A stretch of 23,209 bases of DNA from NCBI GenBank assembly GCA_005772945.1, contig SXIE01000453.1:1-23209 (forward strand), in the 5' to 3' direction. This document shows positions 21,434-23,209 of this stretch, in pieces. The position numbers and the translations under genes were made by a program. Positions within the stretch are counted from its first letter, which is position 1. Each line of letters opens with the position of its first letter. Source of the stretch: Pseudomonadota bacterium (GTDB lineage: Bacteria > Myxococcota > UBA9042 > PHBI01). A model generated the notes under the pieces. That model saw only the letters and a list, made by a program, of their open reading frames with translations, was not told the origin of the DNA and made no database searches.

Positions 21434-23209
21434 CAGACCGCCCCATCCACACCCACACTCACACACACGAAGTTGACGAGCTTGTCGGGGACCACGACGA
21501 CCTTCTTCAGGGTCTGCGCCGCGAGCAGCTCGACGACGCGCGGGATGGCTCGCGCTGCGGCCTCGAGCGCCTCCTTGCTGGCGCCCTTTTGCGCCGTGAA
21601 GCGGTCGCGGATCTTGCCGTTGATCTGCACGACGACCTCGATCTGATCATCGACGCAGAGCGCCGGATCGTACGTCGGCCACGGCGCGAGCGCGAGCGAC
21701 GACGTGCCGCCTAGGCGCTCCCAGATCTCCTCGGCGAGGTGCGGCGCGAACGGCCCGAGGCACTTCGCGAAGCGCTCGAGCGCCCAGGCCGGCACCGTCT
21801 CTTCCTTGAAGAGCCCGTTGGCGAGCACCATGAGGGCCGAGATGGCCGTATTGAAGCGCAGCGCCTCGATGTCCTCGGTGACCTTCTTGATCGTGCGATG
21901 GACGAGACGCCCGAGCTCGGTCTCGTTCATCGCCACCTCGGCGACGTCCGAGCGCGGCCGGAGCGCAATCCGCCAAGCGCGATCCAAGAAGCGGGCGATC
22001 CCCACGATGTCCTTGGTCTGCCAGGGTTTCACGGCCTCGAGCGGGCCCATGAACATCTCGTAGAGGCGCATCGCGTCGGCCCCGAACTCGGCGACGATGT
22101 CGTCCGGGTTGACCACGTTGCCGCGCGACTTCGACATCTTCTGCCCGTCGGCCCCGAGGATCATCCCCTGGTTGACGAGCTTCTGGAACGGCTCGACGCA
22201 CGACACGAGGCCGAGGTCGTAGAGGACCTTGTGCCAGAAGCGCGCAGAGAGGAGGTGCAGGACCGCGTGCTCCGCGCCGCCGACGTAGAGATCGACCGGC
22301 AGCCAGTAGTCCGCGGCCTCTTTCGAGAAGGGCGCGGTCGCGTTCGTCGGATCCATGTAGCGCAGGTAGTACCAGCACGAGCCGGCCCACTGCGGCATCG
22401 TGTTCGTCTCGCGGCGGAGCGTCTCGCCGGTCGCGCGATCGCGGACCTCAACCCACTCTTTGATCGTCGAGAGCGGGCTCTCGGCGGTGCCGGACGGCTG
22501 GTAGCTCTCGACCGCGGGCAGGGTCAGCGGGAGCGCATCGTACGGGACCGCGATGGTCGTCCCGTCCTCCTTGTGGAGGATGGGAATCGGCTCGCCCCAA
22601 TAGCGCTGTCGCGAGAAGAGCCAGTCGCGCAGACGGAAGTTCACGGCGCGTTTTCCGAGCCCGCGCGCCTCGAGATCGGCGGTCACGCGCTGCTTGAAGG
22701 CCGCCGTCGTGAGTCCCGAGTAGGGCCCCGAGGCGATCGCGACGCCCTCTTCGAGGTAGGCCGCCGAGCTGACGTCGGGTGCCGGGCTATCGGAGCCGGC
22801 GGGACCCGTGACGACCGCGCGGATCGGGAGGTCGAACGTGCGCGCGAACTCCCAGTCGCGTTGATCGTGCGCCGGCACGGCCATGATGGCGCCGGTGCCG
22901 TAGGAGATGAGGACGTAGTCGGCAATCCAGATCGGGATCCGCTCGCCGCTGACCGGGTTTTGGGCGTAGGCGCCGGTGAAGACGCCGGTTTTCGTCTTGG
23001 CGAGATCGGTACGATCGAGATCACTTTTGCCAGCGGCGGCCGCGACGTAGGCCTCGACCGCGGGGCGTTCGGCTGCGGTGGTGATGCGCGCGACGAGCGG
23101 GTGCTCGGGCGCGAGGACCATGTAGGTCGCGCCGTAGAGCGTGTCGGGGCGCGTCGTGTAGATGCGCAGTGTTGCGGTGTCGCCGGCGACACCGATCTAG
23201 AAGTCGACC
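21433..23209 (-). CDS. leuS: Leucine--tRNA ligase, 5' end outside the window, with an in-frame amber codon at the edge
   Basis: This class I synthetase charges tRNA-Leu. Only the C-terminal ~590 codons are here; the HIGH-containing start is beyond the right edge. Visible are the CP1 editing domain, with the threonine-rich YTTRPDTLYGATY and the editing aspartate in MAVPAHDQRDWEFA, the catalytic KMSKS loop (22126-22140) in GADGQKMSKSRGNVVNPDD, the anticodon-binding region, and the C-terminal LINGKIRDR-like segment (QINGKIRDRF). Reading upstream of the editing motif, codon 23197-23199 is TAG, between VDF and IGVAGD; in the family this is an ordinary sense position. A G-to-T change in GAG would explain it. 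It may be a sequencing or assembly error at a contig end, or a real nonsense mutation. The gene heads the START/membrane/aroC cluster. Confidence 0.93.

Overview
The window is very GC-rich (roughly 70%, with G or C at nearly every third codon position). It codes densely on both strands and carries an unusual number of predicted lipoproteins: five with a clear lipobox in 23 kb. That, together with a lamin-tail-domain lipoprotein, acidic repeat linkers and dispersed intergenic repeats, suggests a myxobacterium-like organism (Myxococcota, formerly Deltaproteobacteria). No marker gene fixes the taxon; this is inference from style. I see no rRNA, tRNA, CRISPR array, phage module or complete insertion sequence.

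Layout. (1) 1-130: the last ~43 codons of what looks like an ISL3-type transposase, followed by a ten-T tract. (2) 231-4923, plus strand: two lipoproteins sharing a four-cysteine C-terminal domain, a 705-aa lipoprotein with a possible caspase-like His/Cys pair and a lamin-tail domain, and a SAM methyltransferase with a TTG start whose ribosome binding site overlaps the preceding stop codon. (3) 5053-6989, plus: an aldo/keto reductase and a YbbN/CnoX thioredoxin-TPR protein, 11 bp apart. (4) 7025-9406: divergent argS (minus) and miaE (plus). (5) 9428-13201, minus: a two-gene lipoprotein operon. (6) 13366-14645: a TylF-type O-methyltransferase facing a 94-aa EF-hand protein. (7) 15106-18670, plus: a complete TRAP transporter, dctP-dctQ-dctM, with GTGA overlaps and a credible sigma-70 promoter; DctQ and DctM are both larger than usual. 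(8) 18713-23209, minus: leuS (5' end missing), a START/SRPBCC-like protein, a glycine-rich membrane protein and aroC, joined by 1-4 nt stop/start overlaps, followed by a small membrane protein.

How it fits together. Most of this is chromosomal housekeeping (arginyl- and leucyl-tRNA synthetases, chorismate synthase, tRNA hydroxylase, redox chaperone, organic-acid-type uptake) interleaved with lineage-specific envelope proteins. The least explained parts are the putative clan-CD-like lipoprotein, the four-cysteine lipoprotein pair, the repeat-bearing C-terminal tail of DctM, the overlapping leuS-aroC cluster, and a ~27-nt dispersed repeat that lies between convergent genes and, as a tandem pair, in the dctP leader. 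Both window edges deserve caution: the left edge lies inside a likely mobile element, and the right edge has an in-frame amber codon in leuS 11 bases from the end.
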